Origin: Deltaproteobacteria bacterium
GTDB taxonomy: Bacteria; Desulfobacterota; Desulfuromonadia; Desulfuromonadales; JAAYDE01
DNA: 9,193 bases
Direction of reading: 5' to 3'
NCBI GenBank assembly: GCA_017417085.1
Contig: JAFPZV010000117.1
Span: forward strand, 1 to 9,193
Position 1 is the first letter of the stretch. The number at the start of each line of letters is the position of its first letter. A model generated the notes under the pieces. That model did no database searches and was not told the DNA's origin. It saw only the letters and a program-made list of their open reading frames with translations. Shown piece by piece: positions 1-6,845 of this stretch. Made by a program: the position numbers and the translations under genes.

Positions 1-1
1 A

Positions 2-2569
2 CTGCTACTCGGCTTGTTCTGCGTGCGCTTCGGCGCCCGCCATCTTGACGCCTCGGAACGGCATGCAGGCTTTGCCGCAGCACTCGCCGCCAGCACCGTG
101 GTCACTTTCGCGGCGCTGGGCATTCTGGCGCTTTTCGCTCTTCTCCATCTCCCGCACACCTCGCCACCAGCCGCTCCGCTCACACTTCCTGCCTCCCCGC
201 AATGGGCGGCACTCATGGTACTGGGAGCTCTGACGGTTTTCTGCCTGCCAGGGCAGTTTCATGTCAGCATCGTGGAAAACCGCAATTGCCGCCAAATCTC
301 ATGCGCCATGTGGATGTTTCCAGCCCTGCTGCTGCTCTTTACCGTATTGCTGCTGCCAGTAACACTGGCCGGACATACGCTCCCCGAGATACAGGGCAAA
401 GATTACCTTACCCTGCTGCTGCCGCTTTCGCAGCATGCGCCCCATATAACGCTGGCAGTGTTTCTGGGAGGGCTTGCCGCAGCAACCGGCATGGTCCTAA
501 GCTCTGTTCTGACGCTGTCCACCATGATCCTCAACCATGTGCTGGTGCCGCTCGTCCTGCACTTCAGGGGCAGTGAACAGTCGCTCTCTGAGCTGCTGGT
601 ACGCGCCAAACGCGGCGTTATTCTGGCGATTGTCGTTGGAAGCGCCCTTTTGGATCTGCTGCTGACACGGGCACTGGATCTGACCACGATCGCGCTGCTG
701 TCCTTTGCCGCGCTCGCCCAACTGGCACCGGCGCTTTTGGGAGGGATGTTTTGGAAAAAGGCGACGAAGCACGGCGTGATCATGGGCGCGCTCATGGGAC
801 TTGCCGTCTGGGGAGTTACCCTGCTCATGCCCGCGCTGGATGCATCCCGCCATCTGCCGCCAGGCGCACATGGCCTAACCGGACTGGTTGACTGGAGCCA
901 CGGCCTGTTTTGGAGCCTTCTTGTCAACACAAGCATTTTTGTAGGGCTTTCGTGGCGAGATCGGCTTTCTTCCGCCGAACGCCGGCAGGCCCGCCACTTC
1001 GTCAACGAGGTTTCTGCCCGGCAGACCCAGACCTTGAGTGCTGCACCCAGTACCCGGGATTTCGCCGCTCTGATGGCCAAATTCATCGGCAAGGAACGCA
1101 CCAGCGCGGCCTTCGCCGAATATCTGCACTGTTTGCCGAGCAATCCCAGTCCTGAAGAGGAAATTACCATCCTGCGGGAATTTACGGAAAAAACGCTGTC
1201 CGGTTCGGTAGGCAGCGCCGCTGCGCGCGCCATTGTCACCAACTACCTGAGCGCTCATGGCAGCCGGATGGAAAACATCCTCGACATCTTCGCCCATGTC
1301 TCGTTGTGCCGCGACGCCAGCCGCGAACAGCTGGCCGTTCTCTATGAGACGGCGCGGCGGGTGGCACGTGGAGGCAGCGCTCTCACGATCTTCAACGACA
1401 TCCTGCAGATGCTGGATCAGCAGTTTCCACTGGATATCTGCCTTATCCGCATGCTCGATCCGGAGCATAATCTGCTGACAGTACAGGCTCGCGCCGGCCT
1501 CACCGGCAAGGCCTACACCACGGCGCCGGTCGGTCTGCACGACGCGCGCCCCACCGCCGAAGTCTTCCGCAGCCAACGCATGGCGGTTTACAACAATCTC
1601 CCGGAAACCAATCCGGAAAAATACGCCGCCTTCCTGAAAGAGGGCGTCCAGTCCATGGCGCACATGCCCATCTCCTCAGGCGGAGAAACTGACGGTGTTC
1701 TTTCGGCCTTCTCCCTGACCAGCCGCAATATTTTTACCGACGAATTCATGGAATTTTTCGGAAGCGTGGCCGATCTGGCCGGGGCGGCCTGGCACAATGC
1801 CGAACAGACCCGGCAGCTTGTCAAGGCGCGCGAGCAGCAGCGGGAGCTGGAGATCGCCAAGCAAATCCAGCGCAACCTGCTGCCGGACAAGCTGCCGGAA
1901 CTTCCCGGTATTTCTCTGGCCGGCCGCTGCGAAACCGCGCATCATCTGGGCGGTGACTACTATGACGTACTGTACAACGAGGACAGTGCCACCGCCGACA
2001 TCATTATCGCCGACGTTTCCGGCCACAACGTCGGCGCGGCCCTCTTCATGCCGCAGATCCGCACCTTCATCCGGGCGTTGGCGCGCTACTTTACAGGGCC
2101 CGCACATCTGCTGACGACAATGAACCACTTTTTTCACCGGGACTTAAGCCAGTCGGAACATTTTATCACGATGTTCTGTCTGCGGCTGGATGTGCGCACC
2201 AAACGTTTCCGCTACGCCAGTGCCGGGCACAATCCACCGCTTCTGTTCCGCGCATCACGCGGCAAATGTGATCCGCTTGACGCCGACGGCCTGATTCTGG
2301 GCGTGCTGGAAGATGTGGAGTTCGCCGAAAAAGAGGATGAACTGGCTCCGGGGGATCTCCTGCTGCTTTACACAGATGGCATTGTCGAGGCGAGCAACGC
2401 CGAAAGGGAAATGTTCGGCGAACCGCGCCTGCGAATCTTCCTGCGCAACCACCACGGCGATCCGCTCGAAGAGCTGGTGCCGCACCTGATGAACGTGGTA
2501 CGGCAGTTTGGCGGAACCGACAGTTTTGAGGATGACGCAACGGTGGTCGCCATAACAACGAATCCGTAA
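2..2569 (+). CDS. Symporter-like sensor with STAC, GAF and PP2C (RsbU/SpoIIE) phosphatase domains; 5' partial
   Basis: The reading frame is open to the window edge, so the true start lies upstream. I number residues from the codon at 14. Residues 1-315 hold about eight hydrophobic segments of the sodium:solute symporter (SLC5/PutP) fold, with the LPGQFHVSIVEN signature at 78-89 that I recall from CbrA-type sensors. Roughly the first 200 residues (five helices) are missing. Residues 345-415 match the STAC linker of such sensors (AKFIGKERTSAAFAEYL, then FTEKTLSGSVGSAAAR). A GAF-like domain spans about 440-595. A short coiled segment (REQQRELEIAKQIQRNLLP) leads into a PP2C domain at 625-850. Its expected metal-binding acidic motifs are present: GGDYYD 646-651, IADVSGHN with D667, LLYTDGI with D788, and FEDDAT 838-843. 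The inferred role is a membrane receptor that senses or transports a small solute and dephosphorylates a phosphoprotein, typically a STAS anti-anti-sigma factor in RsbU relatives. No partner gene is visible. Most known SLC5-STAC sensors end in a histidine kinase, so this output is unusual. Confidence 0.88.
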   Translation: MLLGLFCVRFGARHLDASERHAGFAAALAASTVVTFAALGILALFALLHLPHTSPPAAPLTLPASPQWAALMVLGALTVFCLPGQFHVSIVENRNCRQISCAMWMFPALLLLFTVLLLPVTLAGHTLPEIQGKDYLTLLLPLSQHAPHITLAVFLGGLAAATGMVLSSVLTLSTMILNHVLVPLVLHFRGSEQSLSELLVRAKRGVILAIVVGSALLDLLLTRALDLTTIALLSFAALAQLAPALLGGMFWKKATKHGVIMGALMGLAVWGVTLLMPALDASRHLPPGAHGLTGLVDWSHGLFWSLLVNTSIFVGLSWRDRLSSAERRQARHFVNEVSARQTQTLSAAPSTRDFAALMAKFIGKERTSAAFAEYLHCLPSNPSPEEEITILREFTEKTLSGSVGSAAARAIVTNYLSAHGSRMENILDIFAHVSLCRDASREQLAVLYETARRVARGGSALTIFNDILQMLDQQFPLDICLIRMLDPEHNLLTVQARAGLTGKAYTTAPVGLHDARPTAEVFRSQRMAVYNNLPETNPEKYAAFLKEGVQSMAHMPISSGGETDGVLSAFSLTSRNIFTDEFMEFFGSVADLAGAAWHNAEQTRQLVKAREQQRELEIAKQIQRNLLPDKLPELPGISLAGRCETAHHLGGDYYDVLYNEDSATADIIIADVSGHNVGAALFMPQIRTFIRALARYFTGPAHLLTTMNHFFHRDLSQSEHFITMFCLRLDVRTKRFRYASAGHNPPLLFRASRGKCDPLDADGLILGVLEDVEFAEKEDELAPGDLLLLYTDGIVEASNAEREMFGEPRLRIFLRNHHGDPLEELVPHLMNVVRQFGGTDSFEDDATVVAITTNP

Positions 2570-2817
2570 CCGTACAGGGCACAAGAAAGAAACGAAAATT
2601 CAAGCTTTTCCAGCAACACAACAATTGCAAATCTCCATGACAGGCAAACCGATCCTGTAAATCTTTGCACCGATCGCGGAAAAGGCTACACAATCTTAGC
2701 AATATATTTACCCTGTTTACCGTTTTGATAGTGTACTCTCGCAGCGTCATGAATGAGGTATCTTGATTGCAGACAGTTCTTTGCTGCACAGAAAAGCACT
2801 CTTTCAGGGAGGTAACA
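2570..2817. other. Intergenic region upstream of the secreted repeat-protein gene
   Basis: This 248-base gap is more AT-rich than its flanks and has no convincing gene. I see no intrinsic terminator for the sensor gene, only weak short inverted repeats such as ACAGG/CCTGT around 2640-2660. The stretch 2701-2740 is AT-rich, with two TTTACC hexamers (2707-2712 and 2716-2721) and TTGATA (2725-2730). A promoter for the downstream gene probably lies here, but no -35/-10 pair with standard spacing is good enough to call. An in-frame TTG at 2767 could extend the downstream gene but has no ribosome binding site and would spoil its signal peptide. Confidence 0.5.
2806..2813 (+). promoter_or_regulatory. 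Strong ribosome binding site of the repeat-protein gene
   Basis: AGGGAGGT lies 4 bases before the ATG at 2818 and 7 before a second ATG at 2821. It fixes the start to one of these two adjacent codons and rules out the upstream TTG at 2767. Either ATG gives the same signal peptide. Confidence 0.85.
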
Positions 2818-3666
2818 ATGATGACAAAAAAACACTTTTTTCTCCTGACAGCAGTCTGTGGACTGGCCCTGTTGGTGGCCCAACCGGCTCCGGTTCTGGC
2901 GGGGCATCATCACCACGGAAGTGGTTTTTCACACATGAGTCACTCACGCGGTGGTCATTCCGGCTACCGTGGAGGCCATTCCAGCTATCGCCATTCCGGC
3001 TATCATGGCGGACACACCAGCTACAGAGGCAACTGGGGTAGACAGTCCGCTTATCGAGGCGGACACCAGGGCTACAGAGGCAGTTATCACGGCAGACCTG
3101 GCTACCATGGCGGGCACCAGGGCTACAGAGGCGGTTATCACGGCTCTCGTAGCGGGCATCCCGGCTACAGAGGCGGCTGGGGTGGACAGCCTGGCTATCG
3201 TGGCGGGCATCAGGGCTACAGAGGCGGCTATCACGGTGGACAGCCCGGTTACAGAGGCTACAGCAGCCATCGCGGCGGTTGGGGAGGACAACCTGGCTAC
3301 CGTGGTGGGCAGCAGGGCAGACAACCCGGTTATCGCGGCGATCGCGCTTCCTTTGGCAACCGTGGCAATCGCCCCGCTTTCGGCAACCGCGGCAATTCCT
3401 CGGATTCCGGTTCCAACGCCGAGCGTCCTTCCTTCGGCAACCGCGGTGACCGTTCCTCTTTTGGCGGACAGGGTAGGCAGCGCCCCTCTTTCGGCAACCG
3501 CGGCAACTCGTCGGATTCCGCTACCGGCGCCGAGCGTCCTTCCTTTGGCAACCGTGGTGACCGTTCCTCTTTCGGCGGACAGGGCGGGCAGCGCCCCTCC
3601 AGACCAAGTGGAACACCGTCATCCAGTGATGCAGGAGATGCGGCGGCACCTGCCGAAGCCCTCTAA
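2818..3666 (+). CDS. Secreted Gly/His/Tyr/Arg-rich repeat protein, function unknown
   Basis: I do not recognise a named family. The 282-residue product starts at ATG 2818 (or 2821) after a strong ribosome binding site. It has a classic Sec signal peptide: MMTKKHFF, a hydrophobic core, and a predicted cut after VLA at residue 28. The mature chain would begin GHHHHG. Residues 29-174 are low complexity, built on GYRGG(H/Y) and GGHQGYRG units with many His, Tyr, Arg and Trp and no Asp, Glu or Cys, so this part is strongly basic. Residues 175 to about 262 switch to SFGNRG units with Ser and Asp, including two 37-residue tandem copies. The tail is short and rich in Ser, Ala and Pro. The composition suggests an extracytoplasmic, disordered or fibrous protein that could bind metal through histidine or stick to polyanions such as polysaccharide or nucleic acid. 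This is inference from composition only. It probably forms its own transcript, ending at the hairpin at 3719-3746. Confidence 0.8.
   Translation: MMTKKHFFLLTAVCGLALLVAQPAPVLAGHHHHGSGFSHMSHSRGGHSGYRGGHSSYRHSGYHGGHTSYRGNWGRQSAYRGGHQGYRGSYHGRPGYHGGHQGYRGGYHGSRSGHPGYRGGWGGQPGYRGGHQGYRGGYHGGQPGYRGYSSHRGGWGGQPGYRGGQQGRQPGYRGDRASFGNRGNRPAFGNRGNSSDSGSNAERPSFGNRGDRSSFGGQGRQRPSFGNRGNSSDSATGAERPSFGNRGDRSSFGGQGGQRPSRPSGTPSSSDAGDAAAPAEAL
2956..3345 (+). repeat. Degenerate GGCTAYMGRGGCGG-type tandem repeats
   Basis: The coding sequence repeats variants of GGCTACAGAGGCGG and GGCTATCGTGGCGG at irregular spacing, encoding GYRGG units interleaved with HQ, YHG, QP and WGGQ spacers. Synonymous differences between copies (AGA versus CGT or CGC for Arg, TAC versus TAT for Tyr) indicate older duplications kept by selection on the protein, not a recent DNA expansion. 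Confidence 0.75.
3382..3603 (+). repeat. Two tandem 111-base copies (37 codons) in the repeat-protein gene
   Basis: Copy 1 is 3382-3492 and copy 2 is 3493-3603. Each encodes GNRGNSSDS, a short variable part (GSN or ATG), AERPSFGNRGDRSSFGGQ, then a Gly/Arg-rich end. By eye the translated copies differ at 5 of 37 residues, and the DNA is also close, which points to a fairly recent in-frame duplication. Confidence 0.8.
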
Positions 3667-3718
3667 GATAAGTTGAGGCAAACGATTCATCCTCTGTTTT
3701 CTCCAGTCTCACCGCAAA

Positions 3719-3746
3719 GCCCGTCTTCTCCAAGACGGGCTTTTTT
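3719..3746 (+). terminator. Intrinsic terminator of the repeat-protein gene
   Basis: A perfect 9-bp stem (GCCCGTCTT at 3719-3727 with AAGACGGGC at 3732-3740) with a CTCC loop is followed directly by six T. AAA just before the stem could pair with the first T residues. It lies 52 bases past the stop codon at 3664-3666. Confidence 0.92.
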
Positions 3747-3767
3747 GTCAGGGGACAAAAGAATAAA

Positions 3768-3801
3768 AAAAGCAGACTGCTCTCAAAAACAGACTGCTTT
3801 T
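3768..3801 (-). terminator. Probable terminator of the minus-strand M48 gene
   Basis: AAAAGCAG (3768-3775) can pair with CTGCTTTT (3794-3801) across an 18-base loop. Read on the minus strand, the stem runs into a T-tract (the A-run at 3765-3771). It lies 35 bases past the M48 stop. The stem is weak and the loop large, and a direct repeat CAGACTGCT (3773-3781, 3790-3798) overlaps it, so confidence is moderate. Confidence 0.55.
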
Positions 3802-3835
3802 CATTTTTTTAATACCCTTTTGTAATGGTAAATAT

Positions 3836-4669
3836 TTATTTTTTATTGGATTTTTCTTCTTTAAGCTTGGTCAGGGCCTTGGGCAGCGGTCTCAATTTGC
3901 CCTCTGTCGGGCAGCCCAATTCCCGGCTCTGTTCGCGGATACGGGCAATACGGTGGGCGAAATCGGGATGCGAGGAAACAATCTCCGGCGTCTCCCGCTG
4001 CTCGCCATACGCCAACTCACGCAGACGCACAAACAGATCCTGTGCGCCGCCGGTGTGACCATACAGTTTCGCCACCGCCGCCGTGGCCTCGCGGTCGGCC
4101 CGGCCTTCCTGCTTGCGTGAAAAGGAGAGCGTGCCCATCTGTCCTACACCGTTCAGGACAGGCCCAACAGGCTCAATACCGGCCATGAGCAGCATGATCC
4201 CCAGCCCCCGCAGCATACCTCTCGCCACGTCGCGGTTCTTCACATGGGCGATCTCGTGCGCCAGCAACATCGCCAGTTCATTTTCCGACTTCAGCTGCCC
4301 GAGAATCCCCCGGTATATCACAATATGACCGCCCGCCATAGCGAAGGCGTTCACGGTTGCGCCATCATCGTAATGCACGGTGACACGCATACCTTCCGGA
4401 AGCTCCATGACCGCCGCCACCCGCTCTGCCAAACGGCGCAGTTCCTGCTCCTGCGGCCCCTGAGTTTCCTCCGGAAACATCCCGCGGGAGGCGCGTTCCT
4501 CCCAGGAAAAGGGCATCCAGGGGACCAGCAGCGAGGCCAGCCCGCCAATGCCAAGCAGACAAACCACAAAAATGCCGACCGCCATGCCGCCTTTCAGGAA
4601 AAAATCGCACAGCGGATGACGGTCGGGACTGTTGATGCCCTCGGGAATGGGCGGATTACTGTACTCCAT
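3836..4669 (-). CDS. Membrane-anchored M48-family zinc metallopeptidase
   Basis: The 277-residue product has one transmembrane segment at about 29-50, then a peptidase domain. The zinc site is plain: HEIAH at 138-142 supplies two His ligands and the catalytic Glu139, and E188 in the EGRAD motif (188-192) is the expected third ligand. The NAFAMAGGHIVIYRGIL stretch (107-123) is the typical M48 strand before the active-site helix. With no TPR repeats and one clear N-terminal helix, it resembles the short M48 proteins related to LoiP more than BepA or the multi-helix HtpX. No lipobox is visible. The predicted role is quality control or processing of envelope proteins; the substrate is unknown. 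It starts 12 bases after the upstream YbjQ-family gene and has only a weak AAAGG-type ribosome site, so translation may be coupled. The C-terminus is rich in lysine. Confidence 0.88.
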   Translation of the reverse strand: MEYSNPPIPEGINSPDRHPLCDFFLKGGMAVGIFVVCLLGIGGLASLLVPWMPFSWEERASRGMFPEETQGPQEQELRRLAERVAAVMELPEGMRVTVHYDDGATVNAFAMAGGHIVIYRGILGQLKSENELAMLLAHEIAHVKNRDVARGMLRGLGIMLLMAGIEPVGPVLNGVGQMGTLSFSRKQEGRADREATAAVAKLYGHTGGAQDLFVRLRELAYGEQRETPEIVSSHPDFAHRIARIREQSRELGCPTEGKLRPLPKALTKLKEEKSNKK

Positions 4670-4681
4670 ATGGACGAACCT

Positions 4682-5143
4682 TTAGGAATCGTGCGGGACA
4701 ATAGCCGTGCCATAGGCGATGACTTCCACACAGCCAGCCTGCTTGGCCTTCTGCCCCATGATGTTGGCGGTCGAAAACTTGATATTGCAGATGTAGCGGC
4801 CGTTTTCGCGCCGGGCTTCCTCTTTCATGCGCAGGATCGCCTCGCGGCGGGCGCGCTCTACCAGCGTCTCATAGGCGCCGATGCGCCCGCCCAGAAAGTT
4901 CACGAAGGCGGCCAGCGCCTTCTTGAAATAGTCCATGCCGATGACCGCGCTGCCGCACACAAAGGCGGTGCTGCAATCGCCCAGTCCTTCGGGAGGCTGT
5001 TTGCCCGGCACCAGCAAAATGTCGGCCAATTGTCTTTCACGTTCACGGATGGAAGCGTAGTGGCATCTTTCGGCAATGCCGCCGAAAATAAAACCCGTCA
5101 CCAACAGAACGCCAAACAGTATCAGAGGAAAAAGACTGTCCAT
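4682..5143 (-). CDS. YbjQ/UPF0145-family protein with N-terminal membrane anchor
   Basis: This 153-residue protein has a hydrophobic segment at about residues 4-22, then a YbjQ-like domain. The family pattern is visible: a GAYETLVERARREAILRM helix, then IKFSTANIMG and a C-terminal EVIAYGTAIV strand. YbjQ proteins form oligomeric rings of unknown function and are sometimes labelled putative heavy-metal-binding; I see no clear metal site here beyond a few scattered Cys. An ATG at 5152 would add three residues, but the best ribosome site (AAGGA) overlaps it and is correctly placed 8 bases before the ATG at 5143, so I choose the latter. It lies between a soluble paralogue (18-base gap) and the M48 peptidase (12-base gap), which implies one transcript. 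Confidence 0.82.
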   Translation of the reverse strand: MDSLFPLILFGVLLVTGFIFGGIAERCHYASIRERERQLADILLVPGKQPPEGLGDCSTAFVCGSAVIGMDYFKKALAAFVNFLGGRIGAYETLVERARREAILRMKEEARRENGRYICNIKFSTANIMGQKAKQAGCVEVIAYGTAIVPHDS

Positions 5144-5151
5144 AGTGCCCA

Positions 5152-5156
5152 TCCTT
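5152..5156 (-). promoter_or_regulatory. Ribosome binding site that sets the start of the anchored YbjQ protein
   Basis: On the minus strand AAGGA ends 8 bases before the ATG at 5143 and overlaps the A of the alternative ATG at 5152. This spacing supports the downstream start. Confidence 0.65.
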
Positions 5157-5161
5157 GCCTG

Positions 5162-5503
5162 TCACGTGGTTGTCGGTGATTCCTCCAGCACCACGGCGGT
5201 GCCATAGGCGAAAACCTCCGCTGCTCCAGTGGCGACCGAGGAAGTGGCCAGGCGCACATTCAGCACAGCGTTGGCTCCAATAGACACGGCTTCGGCCTGC
5301 ATCCGTTCAAGCGCCTCGTCACGGGTCTCCTGCAAAAGCTCGGTGTAACCCTTGAGCTCGCCGCCTACCATGTTCTTCAGGCTGGCCATAAGATCGCGGC
5401 CAAAATGCTTGGACCGCACCGAACTGCCCTGCACCAGCCCCAGATGTTTCCGGATGACATGGCCGGGTACCGTTTCCATTGTAGACAACAAAAGACTCGT
5501 CAT
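5162..5503 (-). CDS. YbjQ/UPF0145-family protein, soluble
   Basis: The 113-residue product is about the usual length of the YbjQ family and aligns over its whole length from memory: an N-terminal TMETVPGHVIRKHLGLVQG strand-helix region, GRDLMASLKNMVGGELKGYTELL, a helix with DEALERMQAEA, a GANAVLNVRL strand, and a C-terminal EVFAYGTAVVL strand. No signal peptide or membrane helix is present, so it should be cytoplasmic. The biochemical function of the family is not established. A good ribosome site (AAGGAGA, 6 bases before the ATG) supports this start. It lies 55 bases after purT and 18 bases before its anchored paralogue. It shares the core pattern with the neighbour, so the two probably arose by duplication, and the second gained a membrane helix. 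Confidence 0.9.
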   Translation of the reverse strand: MTSLLLSTMETVPGHVIRKHLGLVQGSSVRSKHFGRDLMASLKNMVGGELKGYTELLQETRDEALERMQAEAVSIGANAVLNVRLATSSVATGAAEVFAYGTAVVLEESPTTT

Positions 5504-5558
5504 AACCGTTCTCCTTCAAAGAATGGGGCAACTGACGGCGAGTTTCCGCCCGGGCCGC

Positions 5559-6752
5559 CTACATCTCCACTTCAACGGCAGCCGCCGCACGCAGGGCCTT
5601 TTCCTTCGCCTCTTCAATTGTCGCTCCCCGCGCCAGCGCGACACCCAGTCTCCGGTGCCCTGAGATTTCCGGCTTGCCGAACAAAAAGATCTGGGTATCC
5701 GGTTCGCTTAGGGCCTTGTCGACGTTGTGAAAAATCATCTTGCGGGAAGTGCCGTCAGGACGGATAACCGCCGAAGCCGCCGGACCATACTGGTGTAAAA
5801 CCGGGATGGGCAGGCCCAGAATTGCCCGTGCGTGCAAGGCGAATTCCGACAGATTCTGGGAAATGGCAGTCACCAGTCCGGTATCGTGCGGACGCGGCGA
5901 AACTTCGCTGAAGAAGACCTCGTCGCCCTTGACAAACAGCTCCACGCCAAAGATTCCCCAACCTTGCTGGGATCCCGCAAGCGCCGACGTCACCGCTCCG
6001 GCAATGCGGCGGGCCTCGGCAAGCGCCTGCGGCGTCATCGGCTGCGGCTGCCACGACATACGGTAATCGCCATCCTTCTGGTAATGGCCGATCGGCTCGC
6101 AGAACGTCACGCCGCCCACATGCCGCACCGTCAACTGCGTAATCTCGTAATCGAAATCGATGAAGCCCTCGACGATTACCCGGCCGCCCCCTGCGCGTCC
6201 GCCTTCCTGCGCATAGTGCCAGGCCGTGTCCAGATCCGCCTCGGAACGAATCACACTCTGCCCATGTCCGGAAGAGCTCATTATCGGCTTCACCACGCAG
6301 GGGATGCCGATCTCGCGCACTGCCGCATCAAACTCTTCACGGGTTCCGGCAAAGCGGTACGGCGAGGTTTTGATTCCGAGTTCTTCCGCCGCAAGCCGAC
6401 GAATGCCTTCGCGGTTCATGGTCAGCCGGGTAGCGCGGGCGGTCGGTACCACCCGATAGCCCTCGGCTTCCAGTTCCAGGAGCGTATCGGTGGCAATAGC
6501 CTCAATTTCCGGCACAATAAGCGCCGGACGCTCCTTTTCCACCAGCGCGCGCAGAGCCTTGCCATCCAGCATGGAAATCACATGCGAACGGTGCGCCACC
6601 TGCATGGCAGGCGCATTCGCATAGCGATCCACCGCAATCACCTCAATGCCAAAACGCATGGCCTCCAGAGCGACTTCTCGCCCCAGTTCCCCCGAACCCA
6701 ACAGCATCAGTCGCGTACCGGTCTCCGACAGCGGAGTTCCAAAACTGACCAT
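5559..6752 (-). CDS. purT: Formate-dependent phosphoribosylglycinamide formyltransferase (PurT)
   Basis: PurT uses ATP and formate to formylate GAR in purine synthesis, as a folate-independent alternative to PurN. The 397-residue product matches the E. coli enzyme (392 residues) nearly end to end. Visible features are GSGELG (19-24) near the N-terminus, [19 protein letters not shown] (41-59), the PEIEAIATD segment (81-89), the ATP-grasp loop [12 protein letters not shown] (155-166), the [12 protein letters not shown] stretch (194-205), and Mg-binding acids in GVELF and [12 protein letters not shown] (E271, E283). Two small departures stand out: the glycine loop reads SGHG where E. coli has SGKG, and four extra residues (within GSQQGW, 260-265) precede GIFGVELF. 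The start is supported by an AAGGGG-type site. A terminator-like hairpin lies directly upstream. Confidence 0.97.
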   Translation of the reverse strand: MVSFGTPLSETGTRLMLLGSGELGREVALEAMRFGIEVIAVDRYANAPAMQVAHRSHVISMLDGKALRALVEKERPALIVPEIEAIATDTLLELEAEGYRVVPTARATRLTMNREGIRRLAAEELGIKTSPYRFAGTREEFDAAVREIGIPCVVKPIMSSSGHGQSVIRSEADLDTAWHYAQEGGRAGGGRVIVEGFIDFDYEITQLTVRHVGGVTFCEPIGHYQKDGDYRMSWQPQPMTPQALAEARRIAGAVTSALAGSQQGWGIFGVELFVKGDEVFFSEVSPRPHDTGLVTAISQNLSEFALHARAILGLPIPVLHQYGPAASAVIRPDGTSRKMIFHNVDKALSEPDTQIFLFGKPEISGHRRLGVALARGATIEEAKEKALRAAAAVEVEM

Positions 6753-6782
6753 TGTCCACCCCTTTCAAATTGTGTTTTTGGG

Positions 6783-6824
6783 AAAAAAGGCGACGGGCGG
6801 CCAAAGAAAGGATACTCCGCCCGT
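6783..6824 (-). terminator. Intrinsic terminator or attenuator between the BI-1 gene and purT
   Basis: On the minus strand ACGGGCGG (6817-6824) pairs perfectly with CCGCCCGT (6793-6800) across a 16-base loop. Four bases (CGCC) and six T (6783-6788) follow. It starts 22 bases past the BI-1 stop codon. The 4-base spacer before the T-run makes it less than ideal. Only about 30 bases separate the T-run from the purT start, so it could instead attenuate read-through into purT. Confidence 0.72.
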
Positions 6825-6845
6825 GACCGAAAACATCTTTGCCTG

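Noticed and set aside
403..1663. Long minus-strand open frames opposite the sensor gene
   Set aside because: They overlap the symporter-like and GAF coding sequence, and none shows a protein-family motif.
2767..2817. Extension of the repeat protein to a TTG start at 2767
   Set aside because: It would place 17 polar residues before the signal peptide, and the strong ribosome site at 2806-2813 lies inside that extension.
2857..2859. Lipoprotein signal (Cys at residue 14 in TAVCG)
   Set aside because: The residue before Cys is Val, not Gly/Ala/Ser, and the Cys lies inside the hydrophobic core; a VLA signal peptidase I site follows.
2944..3324. A 126-codon minus-strand open frame opposite the repeat gene
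   Set aside because: It is the antisense shadow of the same repeats, with a repetitive Ala/Val/Thr composition and no start signal.
2951..3676. A 241-codon open frame on the plus strand in another frame of the repeat gene
   Set aside because: It has no ribosome binding site, and its Ala/Ile/Thr-rich product mirrors the underlying repeat. Repeats with few TAA/TAG/TGA phases keep shifted frames open by chance.
4244..5179. A 311-codon plus-strand open frame opposite the M48 and YbjQ genes
   Set aside because: The minus strand carries recognisable domains throughout, so this is a mirror frame in GC-rich DNA.
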